A DNA stretch of 64,000 bases, from NCBI GenBank assembly GCA_964036045.1, contig OZ038382.1, positions 115,726,429 to 115,790,428 of the forward strand, given 5' to 3'. The notes beneath the pieces were generated by a model. The model searched no databases. It saw nothing but the letters and a program-made list of their open reading frames with translations, and had not been told where the DNA came from. Below are positions 20,800 through 33,370 of the stretch, in pieces. Origin of the DNA: Eutreptiella sp. 'Long Island Sound 2002'. Lineage: Eukaryota > Euglenozoa > Euglenophyceae > Eutreptiales > Eutreptiaceae. The first letter of the stretch is position 1, and each line of letters starts with the position of its first letter. Both the position numbers and the translations under genes were made by a program.

Positions 20800-23769
20800 T
20801 GAAGCGGTACCCAGAACCTATGGCGCATGGCCCGGAGGCCTGTGAGCCGTCACACCCGTGCAGAAACCGTTGACACCTGCTGTCAGCGGGACAACCCTGT
20901 TCTCTAACCCGCGAAATCTGGAATCTGATTTCTAACCATTAAGTCGATGTGGAATTACCATGACCTTACTGTCTTGGTCGATTTGCGGTTAGAAATCGGT
21001 GAAATACCCGATTTCTACCGCGATTTTCAATTGTCGTGAAATCGCCGCAGTCGCGCCGCCTGTCGTCGCCTGTTCCGTGGACTGCATTAGATAATCCTGT
21101 AGAACGATCTTTCTTGAAGTTAAGACTGAAACAGTCTTCGAGTGATCCGCAATTTTCTCCTTGATATAACGGATCGCGTCCCAGATTTTTCCCAGAAAAT
21201 CTGGGCAGCCGAAGGCGCTTTGAACCCCCAAGTGGAATAACAAGGGCTACGAGCGTTCAAGCGCCCAAGGACGAATTAACGTGCCTCATAGGCACTGTGT
21301 ATGAGGTTTTGCCCCCCATAGTCATAGGATGAAGCCGAAGGATCCCAACTCCATAGGCCGAAAGGGTTATTACTTTTGAGTGTTCTCAAAGAAGTGCGCT
21401 TTTTCACGTACTTGGCGTCCAAGTACGTGTAGAAGTATGTTGAGTTCGCATTTGCCCCACCCTTGCTTGCCTCTACATCCGGGGCATATCACTTGTCTTC
21501 CCCGGATAGTGCATATATGATCTCCATATATATATTGGCAATATATTTTGTGTACATGCTAAAATGCGGCTTGCCAAAAGGAGGTCGATTTTCTACCAAA
21601 GCACTTGCATGCGTGTTAAGGGACCAAAGTTACATTAGAATATAGGCATACTTTGATTCTAGGCTACTAGGTTGGGTGTAGAAGGCGTGGGTAGGGTTGT
21701 ATGCCATATTTGGTGTCATATCGCGTTACCATTTGGCGGGTGCACCATTCGAAGACTAACCCGCCAACCGACCCCATATCGCAAGAGGCTATTCGTTGTA
21801 CTCCCAACCAACACTCGCAAGCCTAACCTTCGTGAAGGGACGCTTGTGGAGCGCTCTCGAAGCGATGCGTTGCGAGCAAGGTGTGTTCTTTGCAATATTC
21901 CATTTTTGCATCTGCCCACTTGGGAGGCAGCGCGTGCGACCTTCCAAACCGCCCCAAGTGGAGCACATATGTGGAATCGAAGGTCATTGGTGTCAAGTCA
22001 TTGTGTTTAAAAGGATTGGTCGATAACTCAATCCAAGCCGAAGATATTATAATATATTTGTGTAGCTTTCAAGGCACCTTTGCGTGTCTTTTCGCCAATT
22101 TTGCTGTTTTTTGCCCGTCATGATGTCAAGTGGCGACCGTGTATCTCAACGTTGCGCCCAATTGACATCATGACCCAAGTATGTTATGGGGGTACATAGT
22201 TCGGTGCCCTCATATCTTGGACCCGGCGAATAACTCCTCTTGGGCTTGGCATACCGTGGCCGTCATGTTGGCGATTTGGGACCGTCCCAAATCATAGGCT
22301 CACTTGGCGACCCTGCCATTCCCAAAACCGGAGGGGTTTGGGCGACGCCCAAAAGATATGTTGGACGCATATGACTTGATACCGATCCCATGGCACACTC
22401 CGGTCCAAGTCGGGCATGCCCCTCATTTGCCCCAACCATGAGTGTGCGCATTTTTGGCCATTTTGAGCAATTTTCCACATTTTCTGCCCGCCGTGCACCA
22501 TGTTCAGCCCCCTCGTGCACGACGGACGCATGGACCAATGGACCATATATGACACGGGTGATATGTATATTGGTCCCCATGGTTCGCACACCACGTGGGC
22601 CAAGGGGAGCAACCTTCGTCAAGGTGCTAGCCCAAGGTGAGTGTGGACGATTTTGCCATTTTGGCAATTGTGGACCCAATTGAGATAGCAACCACGCCGA
22701 GTGGCATTGAGATCGCTGAGGGCCAAGGGCATGGGGTTCTCTGTTGGACTCCTGGTGGATCGCATATGGAATGGCGGATCCGATCTTCAAGCCGGCGTGG
22801 AGATATACCATTGGGGATACCCCAAATTCTGGCTCATTTTGAGTAGCCAAAATGACCCCATTTTGGGACCCCAACTTCACCCCACCATGTGGTCAATTGG
22901 CGGCCCCATATCTCTCTGCCCACAGGGAGCTCGGACCCAATTCCAAGTTGTACACTCAGATATAGGTCCTAGGTCCTGCCTCCTATCCTGTGAGTTTTTG
23001 GCCTTGCCCTGGCTTGGCGAGCCACACGTGGAAATGACGCCAAATTTGGTGATTTTGGCATCATGACCCCACTTGATGAACCTGTGGTGCCCTGATGCCG
23101 GGACCTCAGAGGGAACCAGGTTGGGTGAGGGCTTCAGCGAGTTCGTACGCGAAGGGCATAGGGTCAGGTGCCTCTTCGCTACATCTGGCGGGTCCGGACG
23201 AGGGGTCAATTTTTGAGATTTTTGAGCTAATATCAGTTTGGGCTGAAACAGCCCATTTTCAGCTACCAACTCCTAAGGGATAATAGCCGGGCCATATCCC
23301 TGGCTCAGAAGGGGGGTTGGGACCTGTCGTTGGGGGAGCATGGGGTACCACTGTTGGTTGGCCTTGGAGCCCCTTGGTTCCTAGGAACTCGCCTGTGGCT
23401 GGGCGGGACACCCCCCCTATTGGCAGGGTTTCAGGGTCCGGACTGAGTAGGGCATGGGTTGTGTTTGAGCCCCCGCCCCTGCCAGCCACTGGGAGGGATG
23501 GACCTGGGATTGGGATACGAGTTGGGACTGAGTGTCTATTGTCCTGTGATGCCCTCACCCCAGTCCAGTCTTAACCCCATGTGTACATATTCTGATGTGT
23601 TGCTGTACATACTTTTGTTCCCTTGTTTCAGAGTGGCAAGGATCCTGAAACACTTTGTCACATGACACGAGCGTATTGATGCCCCTGTGAGCACAGTGCT
23701 TTGCCTGCCTGCTTGCTTGTGCGTGTCACCGCAGCGTCCCGTGGCCAGGCCCCCCACGGGAACGCGTCA
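20800..23769 (+). repeat. 5' LTR of Ty3-B (2,970 bp)
   Basis: Begins TGAAGCGGTAC and ends GGAACGCGTCA. It aligns throughout with 34843-37779, with substitutions and small indels. It is unusually long for a Ty3 LTR. It contains an antisense ORF (21243-20989) also kept in the other LTR, and no family was recognised in it. Confidence 0.93.
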
Positions 23770-24100
23770 AAAGCGTCTCACCGCCGCGGGGTTACCCAGC
23801 CCCCGTCTGCCACACGGGGCCTTCGAGGGGTACGAGCAGCACCCCAACCCCGAGGACTCCAAGACCATCACGGAGCCCGCAGCGCCGCCCAGAGCATCGC
23901 CCTGAGCGACCACGGAAGCAGGGCGACCGTGAAGGAGGTGGACTGACCAGGACTCCCTCATCAGCGAGTCCCATCTGCCGACCAGCAAGGCCGCACACCC
24001 AGCTTCATCAGCTCCGTCACCCACCTCCACAACCACACCGGAGCAACCGCTTCAACAACCACCACCAAGGACCTCAAGACCAAGTACGCCCCCCGCTGCC

Positions 24101-25690
24101 ATGGTAAACTGGCAAGAAGCGGGCAAGGGGTGGCCGCAGCCCCACCCCCATGCGGTGCGCCCACTGCGTGGGCTGGTGTTGGACCAGCATTATCGCCACA
24201 GCCATCCCCAGTGCAAAGGCGGCATGCCCGGGAGCTTCGAGCTCCGCGAGGACATGGGCCTTGACCGCCTGCAGGCAGTCGAAGACTGGCTGCGGGTGGA
24301 AGAGTTTGCCTTCCGCTTCCGCCAGAGGCGCTGGAGGGTCTGGACCCGGCCAGACAGGCCCGGCGAAGGGCTGCGCCCCGACGGGATTGAGGACGACGAG
24401 AACTCCAACGAGTACCCGTCGGGTGCCACGATCAACGTCTCCATGTGGGACATGATCGAAAGGAAGTTCCCGGAGCCGGGGACCGAGCGCATGCGGCAGG
24501 GAAGCAGCAGCAGCGCGTCTCCGGGAAAGGAGAAGCGGTCCGCCGGGGACAGGAAGCGGGACCAGAAGTGGCGGGAATACCAGGAATCCCTGGCCGCCGA
24601 AGCTGCCCAAGGCGCCAAGGGCGGAACCCCAGCCCCGAGCCCTCAACGGGCCAGTGGCGGTCACCACCCCGGCCACACCACCCTTGGGGACTTCCTCCAA
24701 GTCGCCAAGCATGCCAAGGCCAAGCCCTGTCAGCTGCACCTGAGGAAGTCAGGCCCCAGCAGCGACGTGGAGTCGGCCCACCGCGGGAGGATGCCAGCCG
24801 ACCAGGCCAGCTCCAGCAGCAGCGTCACTCCTGACCAAAGGGACGTGGCGCGCGCCTGTGGGGTGGCCTGCAACCTTCGGGTTGCCCGGCAACGGGCCAC
24901 GCAGCAGAACGCTGCCATGGAGGGCGCCGTCAGAATCGCCCAGCAGGAGGCTGCAGAGTGGGAGCATGGCATGGCCATCCACGCCTCCACCCTGGCGGCC
25001 ATTGCGGCCGGACTCACGGCCGGAGCCGCCCATGAGGCAGCGATTGCCCAGGTCAAGGGTGAGGTGGCGGCAGCCGCCGAGGAAGCCTGCCTGACGCAGG
25101 AGGCCATTGCCTGCAAGGAGGCCGAGGTGTGGGCGCTGGAAGAGGCGCTGGCCCAAGAGAGGGCAAAGAAGGAGGCAGAGGAAAGACCCCACGCCGAGGC
25201 AACGGCCAAGGCCCAAGCGGACGTCGCCGGGAAGGACCCCATCGAGGCCGCGCGACGGAAGGTCGCTGAGGAGAGGGCCAGGACGGAGGCGGGGCTGGCG
25301 GCGTTGGAAGCGGAGAGAGCTCGGCTGCAGCACGCCCCGGAAGCCGAGGCAGCTCGTGCCCCGGACGAGGCCGAAGGGCGAGCTGCCGCAGCCACAGCAG
25401 AGGCGGAAGCGGAGGCCAAGCTCCGCCGCGAGACTCCCCCGGGAGGATCCCGAGTGGGGACCCTTCGAAAGCTTTTGGAAGGGGACGCCTCCTCCAAGAT
25501 GGCGCTGGATCCAGAGGAGGTGGACACGGGCAGCAGTGGGAGCAGTGGCCCCACTGCCTACCGACAGAGGAAGGGCAAGGGGAAGACCCCCGAGAGGTCA
25601 CGAAGGCCAGCGGGCGGCCACCCCCACGACAGCGACCCCTCCTTCACCGCCAGCGACGGGGATGAACGAGGCCGCCGACATCGCTGAGGA
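24101..25690 (+). pseudogene. Ty3-B Gag N-terminal extension (long coiled coil)
   Basis: 528 codons from ATG 24101 to TGA 25685. Residues 1-~140 are a compact domain (MVNWQEAGKG, RDMG-like ELREDMGLDRLQAVEDWLRV, WRVWTRPDRPGEGLRPDG, INVSMWDMIERKFPE). Residues ~140-270 are Ser/Lys/Arg-rich. Residues ~270-450 are an Ala/Glu-rich helix (AAAAEEACLTQEAIACKEAE, ALEEALAQERAKKEAEERPH) likely to form a coiled coil. The end is Arg/Ser-rich. It lies between the 5' LTR and the Gag core on the coding strand, so it is most simply the N-terminal part of a very long Gag, or a separate upstream ORF. I recognise no family. Confidence 0.6.
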
Positions 25691-27079
25691 GTGGCTGGCA
25701 GAGGAGGCGGAGACGTCCCCATGGATCCGGAGGGTGAGAGTGAGGATCTCCTCCCTCCCTACCGGAACTCGGAGTCTTCCGCGTGCGGGACCGAGACGCC
25801 CAGGTGGGGCGACATGGACGAGGATGATGACATGGACTTCGACTACACGAAGAAGCCCCCATCCTCGGACCCACCGAGGCGACCCGGCGGAGACCCACCG
25901 GGACCCCCTGGCGGAGGACCATCAGGACCCCCTGGAGGACGCCCACCAAGTCAACCCCATGGAGGCGGACCACCGGGCGGGGGAGGACCCCCTGGACCGG
26001 GCGGACCCGGCAGAGGCCCCCCTGGAGGACCCCCTGGGGACCCCGACGACCCACCAGAGAACGGTGACCCGGATTCCACCTGGCAGTGGATTGTCCACCT
26101 CCGCAGGAGGGTCCACTCCCTCGAGCGCGAGGTAGACACGGGCAAGGGCGAGATGACTCGCATCGCCAGGGTCGCCGCAGGCGCACAGAGGAAGCTGGAC
26201 ATCGCCAAGATCAAGATGGTCAAGAGCGCCAAGGTCGCCACTGCCACCCACAAGGGAGCTGGACATCGCCAGGGGCGAGATCAGGTCGCTGAACAAGGTC
26301 ATCAGCGGCCTGCAGCAGAGGTTGGACGTGCTGGAAGGCCGTGGGAGCGTCAGCAGCGACCACCCACCCCTGGAGTCGGGCCCGTCGGACGACGGCTGGG
26401 GACCCGGACCAGGTCCAGGCAGACCCCACGCCCCCGGCGAAGCCCCCAGGAGTCGCCCCAGCGCCAGTGCCCCCTCTCTCAGCGCCCCCTCTCACCACAG
26501 CGCGGGCCGCCGCAACGAGCGCGTGCCGCCCAGCAGTGGCAGTGAGCAGTGGCGTGATGAGTGGCTCGGCGCGGAGTACCACAAACGCCGTGTTCCACCG
26601 CGGACACCGGTACGCCCCCGACGCCCTGCACCAGCCCACGAGCCAAACCCCATGGTTGGCAGACGTTATGGTGGACTCAGAAATGAGGTCCCCGGAGGAG
26701 ACGTGGAGTGGGATGTCGGCGGAGGTGAGGAGGACGTGGAGGAGTTCGGCATTTCCCCGCCGCGTGGTGTACGACGGGAGGCCGCTGAACGCAGCCGCCG
26801 ACGCCGTGATGAGGAGGCATACATGGAAGGAGTACGGCGTGAACATCTAGGTTCAGCGTACATGGAGGAACCACGGCGTAGCCACGCGGATACCGGGGAG
26901 GAGATGGAAATGGCAGCCGTGGGAGTCCGTGGGAGAGGCCGATGGGAACCTCGGTCGACCTCGCGGCCGGCGTTCATGGTCTCTAAGGCCGCGGATGCCG
27001 CCGTGTGGGAAGACCTGAAGGACATCAAGCCCCCCATGTACAATGGCAATCCCCTCAACCTCGACCGCTTCTTGGGGTG
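25691..27079 (+). pseudogene. Ty3-B Gag middle region (Pro/Gly-rich, broken)
   Basis: Continues the upstream frame after 25685, then shifts. It has an acidic patch (DMDEDDDMDFDY), a ~90-residue Pro/Gly collagen-like stretch (~25870-26070), a helical segment (WIVHLRRRVHSLEREVDTGK) and, in the next frame (26322-27080), a basic linker. That frame reaches WEDLKDIKPPMYNGNPLNLD, which aligns with the start of the Gag core of element A (DLRGIKIPYYDGNPSNLED). It ends at a TGA at 27078 just inside the core. Confidence 0.6.
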
Positions 27080-28579
27080 ACCGTCACTGGAGACATGGAT
27101 CCCGCAAATGCGGAGAAATATGTCTTCAGACGGTTCGGGTACCGCCTGCTGGAAGTGCTCCAAGAGCTATACTTCGTGGCGACCAAGGAGGGGAAAATCA
27201 AGACCTTCAAGGAAGCCAAGAAGTGGCTCAACGAGCAGGAGCGGGTGGACGCTCCGCAGGTGGCTGCCAAGCGGTGGAAGTCCATCAAGCTTCAGCATGA
27301 TGGTCGGGAGATCTGCCTACGGGATTGGCGAGACTTCTGGGGGCAATACACCCTCTTCCGCCGCAACGTGGAGGACTGGAATGAAGGTGACGAGCAGGCT
27401 CGCCTGCTCTCCAATCTGCCGGAAGCATGGATCAAAAGAGTCACCAAGGAGGAAGCCAAGAGGGCCAAGTCCAACCACACGGTCAAGATGATGCTCCCCA
27501 AAGAGTATCATACGAAAGTGGTGGCTTGGACGAGGAAGAACGTGGCCCGGGATGTCAAACAGCACTCCCTGCGGAACGCTCTCCTCATCACCGTCTCGGG
27601 CGATCGCGAGAAGACCGCGATGTGGCGCCTTGATGAGTGTGACGTGAGCGGCCAGACATCCGTCTGCAGGCCATCCCGGCGCGGATGAGCTGCGACGAGA
27701 TCCTGGAGTGGGTTGGAGAGGAGGTGCTCAAGGAGTACCGGAACCTCCACCGGGTTGAGGCCCGGCGACCGTGACGTCAACTACGTTGGCGAGGGGCCTG
27801 GCGGGGAAGCTGCCATGGACCCAGCGGGAGCCGATGGCGCTGAGGCTCTCGACGACGATGACGACGACGATGAGCCCGCCGAGATGGCCGTTTGTGCCTT
27901 CGTCGCCAACAACCTGAACGCGGGGAGCAACCGGGGAAGCTGGAAGCCCCTGCAGCCGGGTTGGAAGAAGAAGGAGAAGAAGGACCCTCGTCGTATTGGC
28001 AACCCTCCGCTGTCCTTTGGGGAGTTCATACGAGCTCACCCTCAGGGCTGTTTCGTGTGTTATGGGAGGAAGCAAGGCTTCAACCATGACCACCGGACAT
28101 GCCCCATCCACCAGGCCGATACGGAGGCCTAAAAAAAGGCGCACAGGTCGAAGAAGCGTGCACCTGCGGGTATCCGGGAGGCCAAAGTGGAGGTCGACAA
28201 GGACGAGCTCTCCAAGCTGATGTCGGTGGGGACTGAGTTGGCCAAGGAGATCCAGGAGATCAAGAGGAACTGGGTCCCCAGGTCGGACAACAAGAACAAG
28301 GAGAACAACGAGAACGACAAGAACAAGGACAAGAACAAGAAGACTAGGAATAGGGGAAAGAAGAAGGGTGTCAACGAGGTTGATGCGGAGGAGAATACCC
28401 CTACTTCCACAACCGATGCCCCCTGGCGGAGCCCCTGCAGCCGAGGGCCCCAGCTAGGGCGGTCGCAGGATGGTGTCGTGGGAAGTGCCACACCATCCCA
28501 GTCAAGAGTCGATAAGCACAAAGGGATTGCCGCGGGCGGAAGGCCCGGTCCGGCACCCGACAGTCGCGGTGGCGGGTGA
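27080..28579 (+). pseudogene. Ty3-B Gag core and zinc knuckle
   Basis: The core (27080-27688) aligns with element A: EAKKWLNEQERVDAPQVAAK corresponds to its QACLQWLENEERVGAPNQ, and FRRNVEDWNEGDEQARLLSN to CLKLVEDWNEASEIGHLL. It stops at 27686, resumes in frame at 27713 with an acidic patch, and contains the knuckle-like CFVCYGRKQGFNHDHRTC at ~28049-28102, the same unusual spacing as in element A. The tail (28187-28579) is Lys/Asn-rich. It would form the particle core and bind RNA. Confidence 0.75.
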
Positions 28580-30069
28580 GGGCAAGTGAAGGCACGTACC
28601 CTTGCACCCGTCCATCCTTCGCGACCAAGAATGTATTTGATGTGCTTCAGGATCTATCCGAGAGTATCGGAGGATCACCCGGACCGCAGCTGAATGCTGC
28701 AGATGGGCAGCCTGAGCCCATTGTCCACGACCTGCACGAGTCGCTTGTTGAGCTTCTGGAACGACCGGAGATCCTGAGCTTGCACGCCGTGCGCCGCGTT
28801 GGGCGTGAGCGGCAGTTGCACCTTAAGGGCAGTGCCTTATGCGGGGAAGTGGAGAAGGTCTTCGACGTGTTGGTAGACACGGGAGCTCAGGTCAGCTTGG
28901 TCAAGGCTGGCCTACTCCCGCCAGAATGTTTGACCGACAGTCGGAAACCTGTCAGGCTGAAGGTGGCGAATGGCCAGTACATGGTGGGAGGCACGAAGGA
29001 AGCGGCCATTGGGCTGCAGTTCGTGAACCACCGTGAGCTGAGCTGCCCAGATCTCGGCAAGGAAATCCTCCTGCAAGGTCGCTTCTACGAGGCCGAATTG
29101 GACTGGGACATGATCGTTGGGTACGACTTCATGATGGAGACGGACTCCGGCGTCCTCCCGGCCCAGGCCTCAATGACCCTGTACCAGGACGACCAGCTCT
29201 CGTGGCTTTCGTCACCTGAGCACCATGTGGAATGCCAATGGATCCCCCCGGAACGCAATCAGCTCGCAGTAGCCGCGCTGGGCACTGAGCCAACTGGGCC
29301 AGCAAACCAGGAGTACGGCGTAATGCCAGAAGTCACGAGTCGAGTGGTTGCGGACCTGGGAGCTTCGGATCTCTCCCTGGATGCGTTCTCTTCAGGAACC
29401 TCCGCCCATCTTCGGGTTTGCGAGAAGTACCGGAGCGCCCAGGACTCCGCGTGGAAGAAGCACTGGGGTCCGCATCAGGGTTTGATGTGGATCCATTGCC
29501 CCCGATGGGACATTCCAAGGGCGGTAGCGAAGATTCGCAAGGACCGCTCCAAGGCAGTGCTGGTTGTTCCTATGGGATGCACCGAGGAGGAAAGCACCCG
29601 ACATTGGGTGGTCTCATTGACCAACATGACCTTAAGCAAGGTCGTCCTACCAGCTGGAAAGAGTGTCTATCAGGATGGTAAGGGACAGCCCATGCCACCC
29701 GAGAGATGGCCAATGGAATTCCACTATGTGGATGGGGGCTTTGAAGAGGCCGACACCCCGGACTTCGTGTGTGTCAACCGCATCATAGCGGAGCCATGGA
29801 GGCAATGCTTTGCGGTTTCCCCTGTTGACGTCGGAGAATCGGAAGACCCCCTCACGGAGGAGGAGTTGGATCTGGTTCAGGGGTATATGGATCAGCCCTT
29901 TCACCACTGGGGAAGCCAGCGTGAGGGCAAAGGCCCTATGGTCCCTATGATGGGAACACTTTCGTACAGAGGGTGCTGGACCACATGTCCAGCCAGGCGG
30001 AGCCAATCGGCGGTAGCCCACCCACCTACGGCGACCTGTTCCGAGGGAAGTCCAGAGATGGCCCTTTGA
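28576..30069 (+). pseudogene. Ty3-B protease and methyltransferase-like spacer
   Basis: The protease active site FDVLVDTGAQVSLVKAGLLP lies at ~28861, with WDMIVGYDFMMETDSG (~29107) after it. The spacer follows at ~29360-29600: SLDAFSSGTSAHLRVCEKY, a DSAWKKHWG region, LMWIHCPRWDIPRAVAKIRK and KAVLVVPMGC. This order (D-x-F-x-S, Y/W, G..W.xPx, KI, aVLVVP) is that of Dam-like methyltransferase modules, with the DPPY-type motif changed to HCPR. Both Ty3 elements carry it between protease and RT. The frame ends at 30069 at a frameshift. The methyltransferase assignment is an inference from motif order only. Confidence 0.7.
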
Positions 30070-33000
30070 GCCACCTGGGAAGACCACCTGAGCCGAAACC
30101 GAGTGGGGTCGCTACCCCTCAAGTAAGCTCAGTGGTCCAGGTGCCCGAAAAAGCCAAGGCGGAGTCCGATGATTGCCCCAAGATCCAGGCATTGAGGGCC
30201 AGGCTGAAGCAGAAGTATGGTGATACCTTCTTCAGCGGAAAGCCTGTGTTTCCCCCACCGGTGCGTGGACCGTATGGCGAGGCCAAGATACGACTGAAGC
30301 AGGACCCCCGTGTGTATCGGCACCGGGAGTTTGCCCTGAGGGGCAAGAGGAAGGAGGCCATGGAGAAGATCCTCTGTCACTTCATCGAGAGAGGCTGGCT
30401 TGAGCCGTGCCACTCCGAATGGGCCTCTCCGTGCTTCGTCGTCCCCAAGAAGGTGGCCGGGGAGTGGCGGCTCGTGGTCGACTACCGCGGCCTAAACGCC
30501 CAAACGCAGCATGACAGCTATACGCTGCCCCTCATTGAGGACATGCTGCAAAAACAACACCAGCAGAGATCTTCACGGTGATTGACCAGAAACATGGTTA
30601 TCATCAGATGCCTCTCGCCTAGGAGTCCCGTGCCTGCACAGCCATGAGCACCCCACTTGGACCTCTCCAGTGGAAAGTGATGCCCATGGGCGTTACCAAC
30701 GGCAATGCGGCTTTTCAGCGGATGCTGGAGAACCTGCTTGAGCCGGTGCGTGACCCTGCGGACCCCTTCGTGGACGACGTGATCATTGCAACTGGGGACC
30801 CCAGTATGAGCTACGAGGAGCTCCTGGAGGCACATGAGAGGGATGACACTCGAGTGCTGGACCTTCTGGTTCGGCACAAACTCACGGGCAGCAGTGACAA
30901 GGCCACCATTGCGGTAAGTGAGGTGGTCTTCGCTGGCCACGTAGTTGGGAACGGGCAGGGGAAGCCCATACCTGGCAAGGTGGCTGCGATTGAGCACTGG
31001 GAAAAGCCCAAAACGGTCCCTGAGCCACGGGCGTACTTGGGGTTCTGCAACTACTACTCGGGGTATATCAAGATGTATGCCGAGTATGCAGCCCCCATGA
31101 CGACCATGCTCAAGGGCAACCGAGAGGAGACCAAGAAGGGGTCCAAGAAGGCTCTGGTCTGGAATGAAGAGTCCGACCGTGCCTTTGAGGGGATGAAGCA
31201 GGCGCTGCTATCCGCAGTGGGTCTGCACCTCATGGATCCCGACCGAGGGTTCGTCCTGCGCACTGATGCTTCCGACTACGCCGTTGGCGCTGTGTTGGAG
31301 CAAGTGCTTGACGATGGGGAGCACCTGCCCGTGGCCTTCTGGAGCCGAGTCCTGGCGGAAGGCCGGAGACGGACGTGGACGCCCCGAGAAAAGGAGGCGT
31401 ATGCCATCGTCATGGCTCTCAGGAAATGGGCTGGGTACATAGCCCTCCATCCCGTCACCGTCAGCACCGACCATCAGAGTCTGCAGTCGTGGCACAAAGA
31501 GCACGTGGACACCCCCTCTGGTCCTGCCTTCCGACGAGCAAGATGGCATGAGACCTTGGCCAAGTTCGACCTCACGGTTGTGTATGTTCCTGGAAAGGAC
31601 AACACCGTGGCGGACTGTCTCAGTAGGTGGGCCTATCCCGCCAGCAAGGGCATGACGGATGTCTCTGCCCATGGCGATGAGGCTGAGACCGCTGAAGCCA
31701 AGAGGATCAGAGAAATGGAGCGCCTGATGGAGGAGGAGGGTGTTAAATGCTTCGTCGTCATGGCTGCGGATGCCCCCCTCAGAACGAGGATGGGCAGAGC
31801 AGTCAGAGTACTCGCCCCTGATGGAGCTGAGTCTGACAAGCACCTCTTCCCTGAGTCTTGCCTCCAGGACGACTGGACTGACGACTACGCCTGGTCCGAG
31901 GCCTTCCAGGCCGAATATAGGGCTGTGACCGACCCTGATGACGGGCAGAAGTGGCCAAAGGGGCTGACTGAGGAAGATAGCAAGCTCTACCGGAATGGTA
32001 AGCTGCTGGTCCCAGAGTCCCGGGTGCTCGAGCTGTGTGAAGCTTGGCACCACCACATGATGCACCCAGGGGTCAAGAAGCAAGCCCTGGACATGCAGCG
32101 CCGGTTTGAGATCGACCAGATCAATCTCTACACCGCCATCAAGAAGGTCAGGAAGGGTTGCTCGGTCTGTCGGGCCTGCAATCCCGATAATGGGAACGTC
32201 AAGGGGGAAGCCCAATGGACTCCGGTGCCTGACCAGCCCATGGAGAGCGTGGCCATGGACGTCTTCTCCATGCCTGAAGTTCACATTGGCAAGGAGACCT
32301 TTGACTGTATGGTTCTTTGTGTGGATCGCCACAGTGGCTACGTAGTAGCCGTTCCGGCACGCAAAAAGGGGTTGCTTGCCAAGGAAGTGGCAGTCATGAT
32401 GATTCGTCATTGGCTGACCGTCTTTGACATCCCCCGCACCATTTGCAGTGACCCAGGGCCCCAGTTTACTGGTGGCTGGTTCAAGGCCATGTGTTCCCTC
32501 ATGGGAATACGTCATGCCAAGAGCGTCGCCTATCTCAGCCGGTCTAACGGCTGGGCTGAAGTGGCTGGACGGCAGCTGTTCGAGAAGCTGCGCAAGATTC
32601 ACATCACCAATCCACGTCGGAACTGGTTTGAGGAGATGTGGCCTGCTCTGAAGGCCCATCATGACACCCCCACTCCGGGTGGTTTGTTGCCTCACCAGAT
32701 TCTGTTCGGCAGGGACCCCCTGGGTCGGGGACTTCCCTTGTCTGGCGATGGTATGGCCATGGACGCCAAAGGATTCTTCGCGCGGCAAGAGGCAACGGCG
32801 TGGGACATCCGCCAACAGCTCGAGAAGGAGCATGCTGAGCGTCAGAAGTCCGCCCCGAGCTCGACAGCGCAAAAGTTCAGGGTGGGAGACCCGGTGTGGG
32901 TGATCAGACCCCGCCCCATGGGCACCCACCGCACCAAAACCTGGTTCACACCCGGAGAGGTGGTCCGCAGGATTGGTGAGGACACCTACCGCATCAATTT

Positions 33001-33370
33001 GGGTCAGGGACAGTTCCTGGAGCGCCACGAGAGTCAACTCCGTGTGCGGGAACCCGACCTCCGTGGCAAACATGTGTCCCTGAACTATGCCGCACATGAG
33101 GCTGATTCGGACGACAACTATGCTGAGCAGGACGACTATACCGTCGAGAAGATCCTGGCTCGGCGTCCGAACGCCTCAGCACCCGGAGGCCTGGAGTTCA
33201 AGGCTCGTTGGCGAGGCTAGGGGCCGTCCCATGACACCTGGGAACCCGTCTCCTCGTTCGTGCCGCGGATTAATACACCCTTCATGGACTACATCCGCAA
33301 GCACAAGACCAAGATCCATGTCTCGGACTTGGCAGCACTCACCCGGACGATTGCAGCCAGGGGCGCCTGA
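29973..33370 (+). pseudogene. Ty3-B reverse transcriptase, RNase H, integrase and chromodomain
   Basis: RT begins in frame 29973-30581 (WASPCFVVPKKVAGEWRLVV, DYRGLNAQTQHDSY), shifts near 30565, meets a TAG near 30620, then is open from 30644. The rest has PMGVTNGNAAFQRML, FVDDVIIATG (motif C), RNase H (LRTDASDYAVGAVLEQ, STDHQSLQSW, DNTVADCLSRW) and integrase: HHMMHPGVKK with CSVCRAC, AMDVFSMPEV, CSDPGPQFTGGW and SNGWAEVAGRQ. The chromodomain EKILARRPNASAPGGLEFKA meets a TAG at 33218 and continues in frame to TGA at 33368. It is close to element A throughout. Confidence 0.92.

Noticed and set aside
18319-20873. Long ORFs on both strands in the hairpin-repeat region
   Set aside because: Very GC-rich tandem repeats lack stops by composition. 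The translations are repeats of the palindrome and change frame between units.
22263-22880. 205-codon minus-strand ORF in the 5' LTR
   Set aside because: The equivalent region of the 3' LTR has a deletion and only a shorter frame, so it is not a kept gene.
31208-33097. 629-codon minus-strand ORF over RT and integrase of element B
   Set aside because: Antisense shadow of a strongly supported pol.
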